Part shown: piece after piece, positions 25,280-33,668 of the stretch
How positions within the stretch are numbered: position 1 is the stretch's first letter
How the letters are laid out: each line of letters starts with the position of its first letter
Source of the DNA: Micromonosporaceae bacterium KJ-029
GTDB lineage: Bacteria > Actinomycetota > Actinomycetes > Mycobacteriales > Micromonosporaceae
NCBI GenBank assembly: GCA_005402585.1
Contig: BIFP01000037.1
Span: forward strand, 1 to 64,000
DNA length: 64,000 bases
Direction of reading: 5' to 3'
Program-made: the position numbers and the translations under genes
Notes under the pieces: generated by a model
The model's database searches: none
What the model was told of the DNA's origin: nothing
What the model saw: only the letters and a program-made list of their open reading frames with translations

Positions 25280-26119
25280 TTACGCCGCCTCGACGGAGAG
25301 CCGGTAGGCACGGGGCGACACTCCGTACGAGGACTTGAAGAGCCGGCTGAAGTGCGCGGCGTCGTATAGCCCCCACCTGGCGCCGATCCGGCTGATCGAG
25401 AGTTCCCCGGACGCCCGGTCGGTGAGGTCCATCCGGCAGTGTTCGAGGCGCCGCAGGCGGATCCAGCCACTGATGGTGTGCCCGTCCGCCTCGAAGAGCC
25501 GGTGCAGGGTACGGGTGGAGACGTTCTGGGCGAGCGCCACCCGGTCCGGGGTCAGGTCCATGTCTCCGAGGTTCTGCTCGATGTACTCCTTGGCCCGTTC
25601 CAGGGTCCGCATCGAGCCGATCGCGGTGGGCACCGACTCCGCGCACATGAGCGCCATCAGCCCGACCAGGTAGTAGGCGAATCGGCCGGGGTTGCCGGGC
25701 CGGTAGTCGTCAAGTTGTGCGGCGAGCCCGTCGAGCAGGTGGGCGATCAGGCTCGCGGTGCCGCTGTCGGTGGCCCAGCGGCTGCCGTCGGCGGCGTCAA
25801 GTGCCTGTCTGGACGGCCCGAGTGCCTCGGCTGGGATCCGGATGATGAGAAGTTCGGAGTCGACGTCCGCGTTGACAGCCAGCCGCCCGTGGTTGCGTAC
25901 CATGCAAAGGTCGCGGTGCGACAGGTCGGTCCGGTGGCCGCCGAACGTGATGGTGGCGGAGCCGGCGCGGGAGTACAGCGCGAGGTACGGCCAGGCGGCC
26001 GCGTCGCCTCGTTCCGGCTCCGGGAAGGTCCACTGCCCGGGCTGAACCTTGGCCACCTGGAGACGGTCGTACTCGGCGACAGAGAGCAATCCAGCGATAG
26101 CGATTGGTGATGGTGCCAT
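25280..26119 (-). CDS. AraC-family transcriptional regulator
   Basis: 279 residues. The C-terminal 100 residues hold two helix-turn-helix units: LTPDRVALAQNVSTRTLHRL and ISRIGARWGLYDAAHFSRLF, ending KSSYGVSPRAYRLS as in AraC/XylS. The N-terminal 160 residues resemble the AraC-binding-like (cupin) domain of the PF14525 type (PEPERGDAAAWPYLALYSRA, then FGGHRTDLSHRDLCMVRNHG). It is the first gene of the operon with the kinase and isomerases. Two palindromic operators lie 29-64 bases before its start, so it is probably under LacI control and in turn activates or modulates the operon. Confidence 0.85.
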   Translation of the reverse strand: MAPSPIAIAGLLSVAEYDRLQVAKVQPGQWTFPEPERGDAAAWPYLALYSRAGSATITFGGHRTDLSHRDLCMVRNHGRLAVNADVDSELLIIRIPAEALGPSRQALDAADGSRWATDSGTASLIAHLLDGLAAQLDDYRPGNPGRFAYYLVGLMALMCAESVPTAIGSMRTLERAKEYIEQNLGDMDLTPDRVALAQNVSTRTLHRLFEADGHTISGWIRLRRLEHCRMDLTDRASGELSISRIGARWGLYDAAHFSRLFKSSYGVSPRAYRLSVEAA

Positions 26120-26147
26120 CTCTACCTCCTTGGGCCTGCTCCGGAAG

Positions 26148-26183
26148 TTACACGTGTAATCTGGCCTCGGTCTACACGTGTAA
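26148..26183 (-). promoter_or_regulatory. Tandem LacI-type operators (TTACACGTGTAA)
   Basis: A perfect 12-base palindrome TTACACGTGTAA (26148-26159) and a near copy CTACACGTGTAA (26172-26183) have centres 24 bases apart. They lie in the intergenic region between the lacI stop and the AraC start. The central CG and the half-site fit LacI-family binding. The adjacent LacI protein is the obvious candidate. Related sites GAACACGTGTAG (30925-30936) and TGACACGTGAAG (30600-30611) occur in the divergent region at 30.5-30.9 kb. Confidence 0.65.
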
Positions 26184-26264
26184 CCTGCTTGTTATCAGGG
26201 AGGACATCAACTCGAAACAGGCGGATGGTTCTGCCCAGCCCGATCGGCTGAGGCCCGCGTTCGA

Positions 26265-27254
26265 TCAGGCGGTGTCCCGCGCGATCAGGCGGAGCAGCTC
26301 CCGCTCACGGGGCTTGTCCGTACGGTCGTCCAACGAGTGGAGGACCATTTCCACCACATGCTCCGCGAAACCGTCCGCATCGATCTCGATGGTGGTGACG
26401 CCGATCCGGGCCATCGGGATGTTGTCCACCCCGATGACCGCGAGGTCGATCCCGGCGCGGAGCCCGCGGGAGGAGAGACCGGCGCCGAGCATGATCGCTA
26501 TCTCGTCGTTGTGGGCACAGACCGCTGTGATCGGCTCCGCCATCTTGGCCCACGCGTCCAGCGCACCGAAGAAGGTGCTCGCATCGTTCGGGTTCACCAC
26601 CCTCAACGACGGCTCCGGGAGACCGAGACGCTCGCACGCCCGACGTGCACCGGCCAGCCGCTCGGTCGCGATCAACTCGACGCTCTGGTCCGCCGGGAAC
26701 GCGTACCCGATCCGCCGGTGGCCCTTGGAGTGCAGATACTCGACCTGCATCTCACCCGCGCGCCCGTGCGGCAGGACACCCTGCACCGCGACGAGCTTGG
26801 CCCGGGAGTCCTGGATCGACGACATCTCCGGTGCCGACAGACCGCCCATCGACACGACCAGGGCGGGCGCCACCATCGGCCAGAGTTCGGCCAGCGGCCG
26901 AACCTGCTCGGAGTAGCGGTGACTCAGCAGTACGAACCCGCGCTGGGCCAACGCCACGTCCAGCCCGGAGAGGATCCGATCGGCGATGTAGCCATACGTG
27001 TAGTCCCGGACCAGGGCCAACACGATGTCGCTGCGCCCCAACCGCAGGGACCGGGCCGGCGCGTACGGGATGTGTCCCAGTCGTTGCGCGGTGGCGAGCA
27101 CGTGTTCGCGGGTGGCCGCCGAGACCGATCGGTTCGGTACGTTGTTCAACACGTAGCTGACGGTGGCCCGGGAGACACCGGAGGCCCGTGCCACATCCGC
27201 GCTCGTTACTCGCCGACTCGGCTTCGGTTTGGGGTCGCCCTCGTCGCCGGCCAT
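26265..27254 (-). CDS. LacI-family transcriptional repressor of the tetrulose/sugar cluster
   Basis: 329 residues from ATG 27254, preceded on the minus strand by gagagga at a suitable distance; a longer frame upstream has no ribosome-binding site. The HTH and hinge read VTSADVARASGVSRATVSYV then LNNVPNRSVSAATREHVLAT (about residues 17-56). The periplasmic-binding-like domain includes DIVLALVRDYTYGYIADRIL and ends AVIGVDNIPMARIGVTTIEI. It follows the sugar ABC genes after a strong hairpin and precedes the operators at 26148-26183. It most likely represses both the importer and the AraC-led operon until the sugar or a phosphorylated intermediate binds. Confidence 0.88.
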   Translation of the reverse strand: MAGDEGDPKPKPSRRVTSADVARASGVSRATVSYVLNNVPNRSVSAATREHVLATAQRLGHIPYAPARSLRLGRSDIVLALVRDYTYGYIADRILSGLDVALAQRGFVLLSHRYSEQVRPLAELWPMVAPALVVSMGGLSAPEMSSIQDSRAKLVAVQGVLPHGRAGEMQVEYLHSKGHRRIGYAFPADQSVELIATERLAGARRACERLGLPEPSLRVVNPNDASTFFGALDAWAKMAEPITAVCAHNDEIAIMLGAGLSSRGLRAGIDLAVIGVDNIPMARIGVTTIEIDADGFAEHVVEMVLHSLDDRTDKPRERELLRLIARDTA

Positions 27255-27317
27255 CTGATTCGTCCTCTCGGTGGTCCCGCGGCCCGTGTCTCGCACGCCA
27301 CGTCGGCCCATATTGTC

Positions 27318-27351
27318 GCGCAGGCCATGGCGGGTTCGCCGTGGCCTGCGC
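27318..27351 (-). terminator. Strong hairpin between the sugar-binding-protein gene and lacI
   Basis: GCGCAGGCCATGGCG (27318-27332), a 4-base loop, and CGCCGTGGCCTGCGC (27337-27351) pair over 15 positions, with one imperfect pair (G-U in the plus-strand RNA, A-C in the minus-strand RNA). It starts 20 bases past the binding-protein stop. There is no T run; it probably ends or attenuates the importer transcript so that lacI is made at a lower level. Confidence 0.6.
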
Positions 27352-27370
27352 GGGCAATTTATCGCTCCGG

Positions 27371-28648
27371 CTACTTGCGCTGGTATTCCGTGTCCATGGC
27401 GCTGAGCACCTCGCCCGGGGTTCCGGTGCCGGCGAGCATCGCCTGGATCGCGGAGTACATCGACTGCTCGACCCGGGCGTTCGGCCAGTTCTGGTTCAGG
27501 AACGGAACGGTCTTGCCGTCCGCGAGGTACTGGTTGATGACCGCGAGAATCGGGTCGCTGATCGGTTCTCCGCTCGGGATCGATGGGATCGCACCCTTGA
27601 GCGCTCCGTTGTAGACAGCCATGATCTGCGGCGACGCGAGGTAGTCCACGAACTCCAGGGCGAGCTTCTTGTTCTTGGCCTTGGCGTTCACCGCGGCGCC
27701 GCCCGCGCTGGACGCGGCGAGGAGCGCCTGGGCCGGGTCGCCGTCGCCGAACGGGATGAAGGAGAACGTCGCGTCCGGCGCCGCCTTGTCAAGCGCACCC
27801 AGTTGGTACGCGATGCTGAACATGGCGACGGACTTGCCGGTGGCGACCAGGTTGATCTGCTGCTCGGTGGAGGTGCCGGTGGAGTTCTCGTTGAAGCACC
27901 CCGCCTTGATCATCTCCTGGTACCGGTCCAACGCCAGCTTCCAGCCGTCGTTCTTCGCGAAGGAGGTCTGACCACCCTTCAACTGCTCGTCGAAGTTCGG
28001 GTCGGCCGCGTAGACCAGCGACGGAACCAACGAGTAGAGCGGGTTCTGCGTGTTGTTCAGTGCGGAAGCGCCGAGCGCGTACGCCGACTTGCCGGCGGAC
28101 TTCGCGGCGGCGCAGAACGGAATGACCTCGGCCCACGTCGTCGGGGCGGCGACCTTGACCTCAGCGAGAGCAGCCTCGTTGTAGATCGGCCCGAACGCCG
28201 TCACCGTCGGCGCCATCAGGTAGGTCTTGCCGTCGATCTCGGTGAGCGGCTTGAGCTTCGCCGGGTACTTCTGCACCCAGTCGTGGCTGGAGAGGTCCTC
28301 CAGGTAGCCACCCGGCGCGATCTGTCGGATCGCGCCAGGGTTCCCGTCGCTGGGCCAGACGAAGACCACGTCCGCGGCGGTGCCGGCGCTGATCTGCGTA
28401 CGCAGTGTCGCCTGATACTGCTCGACATCGGCGGTCGTCACCACGACCTCCCGATCCGGGAAGTCCTTCTTGTACTGCTCCACCACCGCGTCGATGCCGA
28501 GCTTCTCCGAGCCCTTCCACGCGATCGTCAGCTTGTTACTGGACCCACCCGAGGACGAGTCCGTGTCGGTGCTACAACCGGCCAGTACCAGAGCGACCGC
28601 GCCGGCGGCGGCAACACCACCTGTCAACCGTCGAGAAAGCCTTATCAC
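27371..28648 (-). CDS. Sugar ABC transporter substrate-binding lipoprotein (family 1)
   Basis: 425 residues. Signal peptide with lipobox (VALVLAGCS), then a serine/threonine-rich linker (TDTDSSSGGSSNK). The mature part has family-1 carbohydrate-binding features, including VFVWPSDGNPGAIRQIAPGG, YNEAALAEVKVAAPTTWAEV and ALEFVDYLASPQIMAVYNGA, the last being the usual C-terminal signature. It captures a sugar, polyol or oligosaccharide outside the membrane for the two permeases encoded upstream. No ATPase gene is in the cluster, so a shared MsiK-type ATPase elsewhere is expected, as is common in actinobacteria. Confidence 0.88.
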   Translation of the reverse strand: MIRLSRRLTGGVAAAGAVALVLAGCSTDTDSSSGGSSNKLTIAWKGSEKLGIDAVVEQYKKDFPDREVVVTTADVEQYQATLRTQISAGTAADVVFVWPSDGNPGAIRQIAPGGYLEDLSSHDWVQKYPAKLKPLTEIDGKTYLMAPTVTAFGPIYNEAALAEVKVAAPTTWAEVIPFCAAAKSAGKSAYALGASALNNTQNPLYSLVPSLVYAADPNFDEQLKGGQTSFAKNDGWKLALDRYQEMIKAGCFNENSTGTSTEQQINLVATGKSVAMFSIAYQLGALDKAAPDATFSFIPFGDGDPAQALLAASSAGGAAVNAKAKNKKLALEFVDYLASPQIMAVYNGALKGAIPSIPSGEPISDPILAVINQYLADGKTVPFLNQNWPNARVEQSMYSAIQAMLAGTGTPGEVLSAMDTEYQRK

Positions 28649-28675
28649 TGGGATTCCTTTCGTGGAGTGTTGCTG

Positions 28676-29497
28676 CTAACCCTTGATTCCGCTGGAGAAT
28701 CCCTGGATCAGCGACTTCTGGAGGAAGAAGAAAGCGACCAGCACCGGGAGGACGCCGAGAATAAGAGCGGCGAAGATGAGTTCCCACTGGGAGTCGTACT
28801 CGCCGACGAACGTGTAGATCGCGACCGGGAGGGTCTGGTTGCTGGTGCCGCTCAGGTAGAGCAGGGGCTTGAGGAAGTCGTTCCAGATGAAGAGCCCATT
28901 GAGGATCACCACGGTGCCGGTGACCGGGCGCAACAGCGGGAAGACGACCTTGAAGAACGACTGGGCCGGTGAGCACCCGTCGATCGACGCGGCCTCCTCG
29001 TAGTCCACCGGGATCTGCCGGAGGAACTGTACGTAGAGGAAAAGCGAGAACGGTAGTCGCAATCCCACGTAAATAATGATCAGCGGGAGGATGCCGCCGA
29101 GAATGCCGATGTCACGCATCGTGCGATAGAGCGGGATGAGCCCTAATTGAAACGGCACCAACAGCCCGATCATGAACCCGTAGAACGCGAGGCTGGACCA
29201 CTTTGAGGTGATCCGGGCCAGCGGGTACGCGGCGAGCGACGAGAGCAGCACCAGCAGCGCGACGCTCACCACGGTGATGATCACACTGTTCCCCATGGCG
29301 CCACCGAGGCTCGCCTGATTCCAGGCATCGGTGAAGTTCGCGAATGTTGGAGCCTTCGTCGGCGCCACCGGGGAGGAGAGGTCGTCTGCCGGACGGATCG
29401 ACAGGTTCACCAGGATGTAGATCGGGAAGAGGAAGAGCAGGGCGACGATGAACATCACGCCCTCAAGGGATCTGGTCCGCCACGTGTACCGCTTCAT
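28676..29497 (-). CDS. Sugar ABC transporter permease (MalG type)
   Basis: 273 residues with about six membrane helices, starting LEGVMFIVALLFLFPIYILV. The cytoplasmic EAA loop that contacts the ATPase is YEEAASIDGCSPAQSFFKVV. The C-terminus has ALILGVLPVLVAFFFLQKSL and ends QGFSSGIKG, typical for MalG-type subunits. The start overlaps the stop of the partner permease by four bases. It forms the inner-membrane channel with the MalF-type subunit. Confidence 0.9.
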   Translation of the reverse strand: MKRYTWRTRSLEGVMFIVALLFLFPIYILVNLSIRPADDLSSPVAPTKAPTFANFTDAWNQASLGGAMGNSVIITVVSVALLVLLSSLAAYPLARITSKWSSLAFYGFMIGLLVPFQLGLIPLYRTMRDIGILGGILPLIIIYVGLRLPFSLFLYVQFLRQIPVDYEEAASIDGCSPAQSFFKVVFPLLRPVTGTVVILNGLFIWNDFLKPLLYLSGTSNQTLPVAIYTFVGEYDSQWELIFAALILGVLPVLVAFFFLQKSLIQGFSSGIKG

Positions 29498-30462
29498 CGC
29501 TTACCCCCGCGCAACAGGAACCGGTACTGAAGGACGGCGACGATCGCGACGAAGAGGGTCAACACCACGGAGAGCGCGGCGCTGTAGCCGAACTCCCCGT
29601 ACTGGAACGCGTTGCGATACAACAGCGTGGACAGCGAGTCGGTGGACTGTGCCGGGCCTCCCTGTGTGGTCACCCAGATCTGGTCGAAAATCATGAAACC
29701 TCGTACCAGGGAGAGCATCAGGTTGACAGTGATCGCCGGAGCCAGCAGTGGCCGGATGATGTGCCAGAACTTGCTGAAGGGTCCGGCGCCATCGAGAGCC
29801 GCCGCCTCCAGTTGGTCCTCGGGAACGCCCTGCAGACCAGCGAGATAGATGATCATCGCGTACCCGGAGAACTGCCAGACCACGATCCCGGCGATGGCCC
29901 AGAGCGCGATGGCTGGATCACCGAGCCAGTTGCTCGCCAGACCACCCAGACCGATCGACCGCAGCACCTCGTTGATCGGGCCGTCCGGCGTGTAGATGAA
30001 CTGCCAGAGGAACGCCACCACCACCGAGATGATGACCACCGGCATGAAGAAGATCAGCCGAAGTGCGTTCCGGCTCTTGATCCGGGTGTTCAGGGCGAGC
30101 GCCAGGAGAAGACCGATGACGTTCTCGGCGATCGTGATCGCGACCACGAGCAGGAGCGTGTTCTTCAGTGCGCCGAGCGCCTGAGGGTCGTCGAAAAGTC
30201 GGGTGAAGTTGTCGAGCCCGACGAACGACCAGTCCGGGTTCAGCCCATCCCAGTCGGTGAAGGCGTACCCGGTGCCCTGGACGCTGGGGATCACCACAAC
30301 GAAGAGGTACGGCACCGCCGCCGGCAGCATGAAGAGCCACAGCCACGACCGCCGCGACTTCCGTCGCGGCGTGGTCGGCGCCGGCGTTGGGTGCCCGTCC
30401 CCGACTGGAGTGGCCGGGTTTGCCGAGAGAATCCGCAGGTCGTTCATGCCTCCGACTTCCAT
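29494..30462 (-). CDS. Sugar ABC transporter permease (MalF type)
   Basis: 322 residues from ATG 30462. A second ATG at 30447 follows a GGAGG motif too closely (one base), so the upstream start is kept. A proline-rich cytosolic head precedes six helices (LWLFMLPAAVPYLFVVVIPS first). The EAA loop is LEAAALDGAGPFSKFWHIIR. It is the first gene of the importer transcript, and its upstream region contains the imperfect operator TGACACGTGAAG at 30600-30611. Confidence 0.9.
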   Translation of the reverse strand: MEVGGMNDLRILSANPATPVGDGHPTPAPTTPRRKSRRSWLWLFMLPAAVPYLFVVVIPSVQGTGYAFTDWDGLNPDWSFVGLDNFTRLFDDPQALGALKNTLLLVVAITIAENVIGLLLALALNTRIKSRNALRLIFFMPVVIISVVVAFLWQFIYTPDGPINEVLRSIGLGGLASNWLGDPAIALWAIAGIVVWQFSGYAMIIYLAGLQGVPEDQLEAAALDGAGPFSKFWHIIRPLLAPAITVNLMLSLVRGFMIFDQIWVTTQGGPAQSTDSLSTLLYRNAFQYGEFGYSAALSVVLTLFVAIVAVLQYRFLLRGGKR

Positions 30463-30983
30463 GAGACTCGGTACTGACTCATCGCCGGGTCAACTCTGCG
30501 TCCCGGCGAGGGCGCCCGTCTTGGACGGGAAGGACGGGCTCTTGGTGTTGCCGGTCACAACACCGCCACGTTTCCATGATCAGAAACCTTCACGCAGCGT
30601 GACACGTGAAGGGTCCATGGCGGATCGATATACACGGGGGCGCCGCGAACCTGGCACCGGTGAGATCGACTATCCGGCCACTGCCCGTGCCCTGGCCCAC
30701 CTCGGCTACGCCATGTGGGTCACTTCCCACCTCAGGTGAGCGCGCGAGCGCGCGTCACGCCCCGGCGTCGGCCCCGTCGCGCGCCGCCCTTGTATCAGTC
30801 ACGTGAACTTGTGTGAACACTGGCTACGCAGGTCATCGGCCGTTCGGACGAGCCTTGTTGTCGGTTTCGGGAGTTTGCTAGTGAACATGTTCCCGCCTCT
30901 TGTTCACTGTCACTTAATCCAGTAGAACACGTGTAGGTCCGTTGGGCGACCCAGCTACCTCGTGGTTCTAGGAGGACTACTTC
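30463..30983. promoter_or_regulatory. Divergent intergenic control region with several palindromic motifs
   Basis: 521 bases with no convincing gene between the sugar importer (minus) and the 13-gene operon (plus). Motifs seen: CTTCACG-N10-CGTGAAG (30588-30611), TCACGTGA (30799-30806), direct GTGAAC repeats at 30803 and 30813, the palindrome GAACATGTTC (30883-30892) within GTGAACA-N13-TGTTCAC (30881-30907), and GAACACGTGTAG (30925-30936). The last is related to the LacI-type operators at 26.15 kb; the GTGAAC set suggests a second regulator. Both promoters must lie here. Confidence 0.55.
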
Positions 30984-32639
30984 ATGGCTCGTTCACACCG
31001 CGCGGGCGCCTCCTCGCCCGCCATCTCTCGCCGCGGGGTCCTGCAACTGGGCGGCAGCTTGGCGCTCCTGCTCGCGACCGGCGCCTGCGCCGCGGACAGC
31101 GGTTCGAAGGAGAAGAACGGCGCCTCCGGCGGCCCTGCCGCCCAGACGCTGCGCATCGCGGTCTCGAACTACCTGTCGAGCTGGGACCAGGACTTCGTCG
31201 GCTTCGACCTGACCGCGCTGATGCTCTACAAGAACGTCTTCCCGTACATGATCGACTATGGGGTCACCAACGCGGGCGACAGCCAGATCCTCGACACCCA
31301 GAACATCACCCCGACGTTCGCCGAGTCCTTCGAGCCGGACGCCGAGCAGAAGGTCTGGACGCTCAAGCTGCGCCGTGGGGTCAAGTTCGCCAGCGGCAAC
31401 GAGATGACGGCGGCCGACGTGAAGTGGTCCAAGGACCGCGCCTTCGCCGCCCAGGCCAACGTGGCCGGCATCTACCGCACCATCGGCCTGACCAGCCCCG
31501 ACCAGGTCAAGGTGGTCGACGACTACACCGTCGAGTTCCACCAGGAGTTCCCCAGCGCCCTCACCCGGCAGATCCAGGCGATCTCGCTGTACGTCTTCGA
31601 CTCCGTCGAGGCCGAGAAGCACGCCACGGCCGGCGACCCGTGGGCCAAGGAGTGGTTCGCCAAGAACGCCCCCACGGGCGGCTACTACAACGTCGTCAAG
31701 GCCACCCAGGGCCAGGAGATCGAGTTGGCCGCGAATACCGGCTACCCCGGGCCGGACCCCGCCAAGACGCCCACCATCCGGATCTCGGTGGTGCCCGCCG
31801 CCGCGAACCAGCGCCTGCAACTGCAGGCCGGTGACATCGACGTCGCCCTCGGCGTCAGTCAGCGCGACATCCAGGACCTGAAGAAGGCGCCCGGCATCAA
31901 GGTCATCTCGGCCGCCAGCAACCGTCAGGTCGCCATCCAGATGTCGGTGACCGCGGCGCCCTTCGACGACGTGAACGTCCGCAAGGCCCTCGCCCACGCC
32001 GTGCCGTACGAGCAGATCATCAACAACGTGTACGGCGGTGACGCGCGCCCCGCCAAGAGCCCGGTACCGCTGGACATGCCCGGGTACGACGAGAGCGGCT
32101 ACCCGTTCACCCACGACCTCGACCAGGCCCGGGCCGCCCTGTCGGCGTCCGGCCGGACCTCGGTCGACTCGGAACTCGTCTTCGAGGCCGACAACGAGGA
32201 GCAGCAGCGCATCGCCGTCCAGGTGCAGAGCGAGGCCGCGAAGGTGGGGATCAACCTCAAGCTGACCCCGCTGGACCCGGCCACCCTCGGCGAACGACGG
32301 ACCCGGAAGAACATCCCGCTGCAACTGACCTCGGGGCAGCTCTGGGTGAACGACGTCGAGTACATGCTCGCGACGAGTTTCGTGCGGGGCGCCAACCTCA
32401 ACTACTCCAACTACACCAACCCGGAGATCGAGCAGATCTACGAGCGGTCGCACACCACCGTCGACGAGTCGGCCCGCAACGAGCTGTGGAAGCGGGTGCA
32501 GCAGATCCTCGCCGCGGACGTGCCCTGGGTGGTCATCTGCCAGCCCAACTTCAACCTACCCGTACGGGACAGCGTCGCCGGCTGGGTCCAGCCGATGGAC
32601 GGCCTCGCCCGCCTGCGCTACCTGTCCGCGTCGGCCTAG
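30984..32639 (+). CDS. ABC transporter substrate-binding protein, family 5 (peptide/opine type), Tat lipoprotein
   Basis: 551 residues from ATG 30984 behind aggagg. The signal has a twin-arginine motif (AISRRGVLQLGG) and a lipobox (LATGACA), so export by Tat and lipid anchoring are expected. Family-5 features follow: TPTFAESFEPDAEQKVWTLK, LRRGVKFASGNEMTAADVKW and DDVNVRKALAHAVPYEQIIN. These proteins bind oligopeptides, opines, nickel, or glycosides and cyclic amides. It heads a long operon with its own permeases and a fused ATPase, so the importer is complete and dedicated to the downstream HyuAB-type pathway. Confidence 0.9.
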   Translation: MARSHRAGASSPAISRRGVLQLGGSLALLLATGACAADSGSKEKNGASGGPAAQTLRIAVSNYLSSWDQDFVGFDLTALMLYKNVFPYMIDYGVTNAGDSQILDTQNITPTFAESFEPDAEQKVWTLKLRRGVKFASGNEMTAADVKWSKDRAFAAQANVAGIYRTIGLTSPDQVKVVDDYTVEFHQEFPSALTRQIQAISLYVFDSVEAEKHATAGDPWAKEWFAKNAPTGGYYNVVKATQGQEIELAANTGYPGPDPAKTPTIRISVVPAAANQRLQLQAGDIDVALGVSQRDIQDLKKAPGIKVISAASNRQVAIQMSVTAAPFDDVNVRKALAHAVPYEQIINNVYGGDARPAKSPVPLDMPGYDESGYPFTHDLDQARAALSASGRTSVDSELVFEADNEEQQRIAVQVQSEAAKVGINLKLTPLDPATLGERRTRKNIPLQLTSGQLWVNDVEYMLATSFVRGANLNYSNYTNPEIEQIYERSHTTVDESARNELWKRVQQILAADVPWVVICQPNFNLPVRDSVAGWVQPMDGLARLRYLSASA

Positions 32640-32657
32640 GCGCACCCGGCATCCCGC

Positions 32658-33668
32658 ATGCGCATCCTCCGGTTTGTCGTCAGGCGACTGCTCCAGCTCA
32701 TCCCGGTGCTGCTCGGCGTGGTCGTCCTGACGTTCCTCCTGGTCCGGGTACTCCCTGGCGACCCGGTACGGACCATCCTCGGGCAGAACGCCAGCGAGGC
32801 GGACGCCGCCGCGGCCCGCGCCCGTTTCGGGCTGGACCAGCCGTTGTGGCGGCAGTTCCTCGACTACCTCGGCGGACTGCTCACGGGTGACTTCGGCACC
32901 TCCATCCAGAGCGGCGGCTCGGTCGGCGCGGAGATGGCGCTGCGGGTCGGCCCCACGCTGGAACTGGTCGTCATCGCCGTCTCCATCGCCCTGGTGGTGG
33001 CCACCGTGCTCGGGGTGTGGTCGGCCCGGCGCGCCAACCGGTTCGGCGACCACGGCATCCGGCTGTTCGCCCTGGCCGGCAACTCCGTACCGGAGTTCTG
33101 GCTCGGCCTGGTGCTGGTACTGGTCGGCTACAGCATGCTGGGCTGGTTCCCCGCACCCAGCGGACGGGTGGACCCGGACACCAACCTGACACCGCTGACC
33201 GGCGCCGATCTCGTCGACGCCGCCCTCACCGGGAACGGGCCGGCGTTCGCCAGCGCCGCGGCGTACCTGGCGCTGCCGGTGCTCACCCTGGTCGTCGGCG
33301 TGGTGGCGCCGCTGTTGCGCAGCGTACGGGCCTCCGCCCTGGAGGTGCTGAACTCGGAGGCGTACGTCGCGGCGTCGGCGCACGGACTGCCGCGGCGCAC
33401 CCTGCTCTATGGCTACCTGATGCGGGCGACCCTGCTCCGGCTGCCGTCGCTGGCCGCGCTGGTCTTCGGCACCGCCATCGGTTCCACCGTCCTGGTCGAG
33501 TACGTCTTCTCCTGGCAGGGCTTCGGCCAGTGGGCGCTGCGCGGCCTGCTCTACCGCGACTACCCGGTGGTGCAGGCGTCCGTGCTGGTCATCGCGCTCT
33601 GCTACGTGCTGGTGTTCCTCATCGCCGACGTGGTCCACGCGATTCTCGACCCGAGAGTGAGGATCTGA
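32658..33668 (+). CDS. Peptide-type ABC transporter permease (DppB/OppB type)
   Basis: 336 residues. It begins RILRFVVRRLLQLIPVLLGV, the standard DppB start, followed by LVRVLPGDPVRTILGQNASE. The cytoplasmic loop is YVAASAHGLPRRTLLYGYLM and the end LIADVVHAILDPRVRI; all are family hallmarks. Six helices are expected. The next permease starts in an overlap at 33668 (TGATG). It partners the DppC-type subunit and the fused ATPase. Confidence 0.92.
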   Translation: MRILRFVVRRLLQLIPVLLGVVVLTFLLVRVLPGDPVRTILGQNASEADAAAARARFGLDQPLWRQFLDYLGGLLTGDFGTSIQSGGSVGAEMALRVGPTLELVVIAVSIALVVATVLGVWSARRANRFGDHGIRLFALAGNSVPEFWLGLVLVLVGYSMLGWFPAPSGRVDPDTNLTPLTGADLVDAALTGNGPAFASAAAYLALPVLTLVVGVVAPLLRSVRASALEVLNSEAYVAASAHGLPRRTLLYGYLMRATLLRLPSLAALVFGTAIGSTVLVEYVFSWQGFGQWALRGLLYRDYPVVQASVLVIALCYVLVFLIADVVHAILDPRVRI

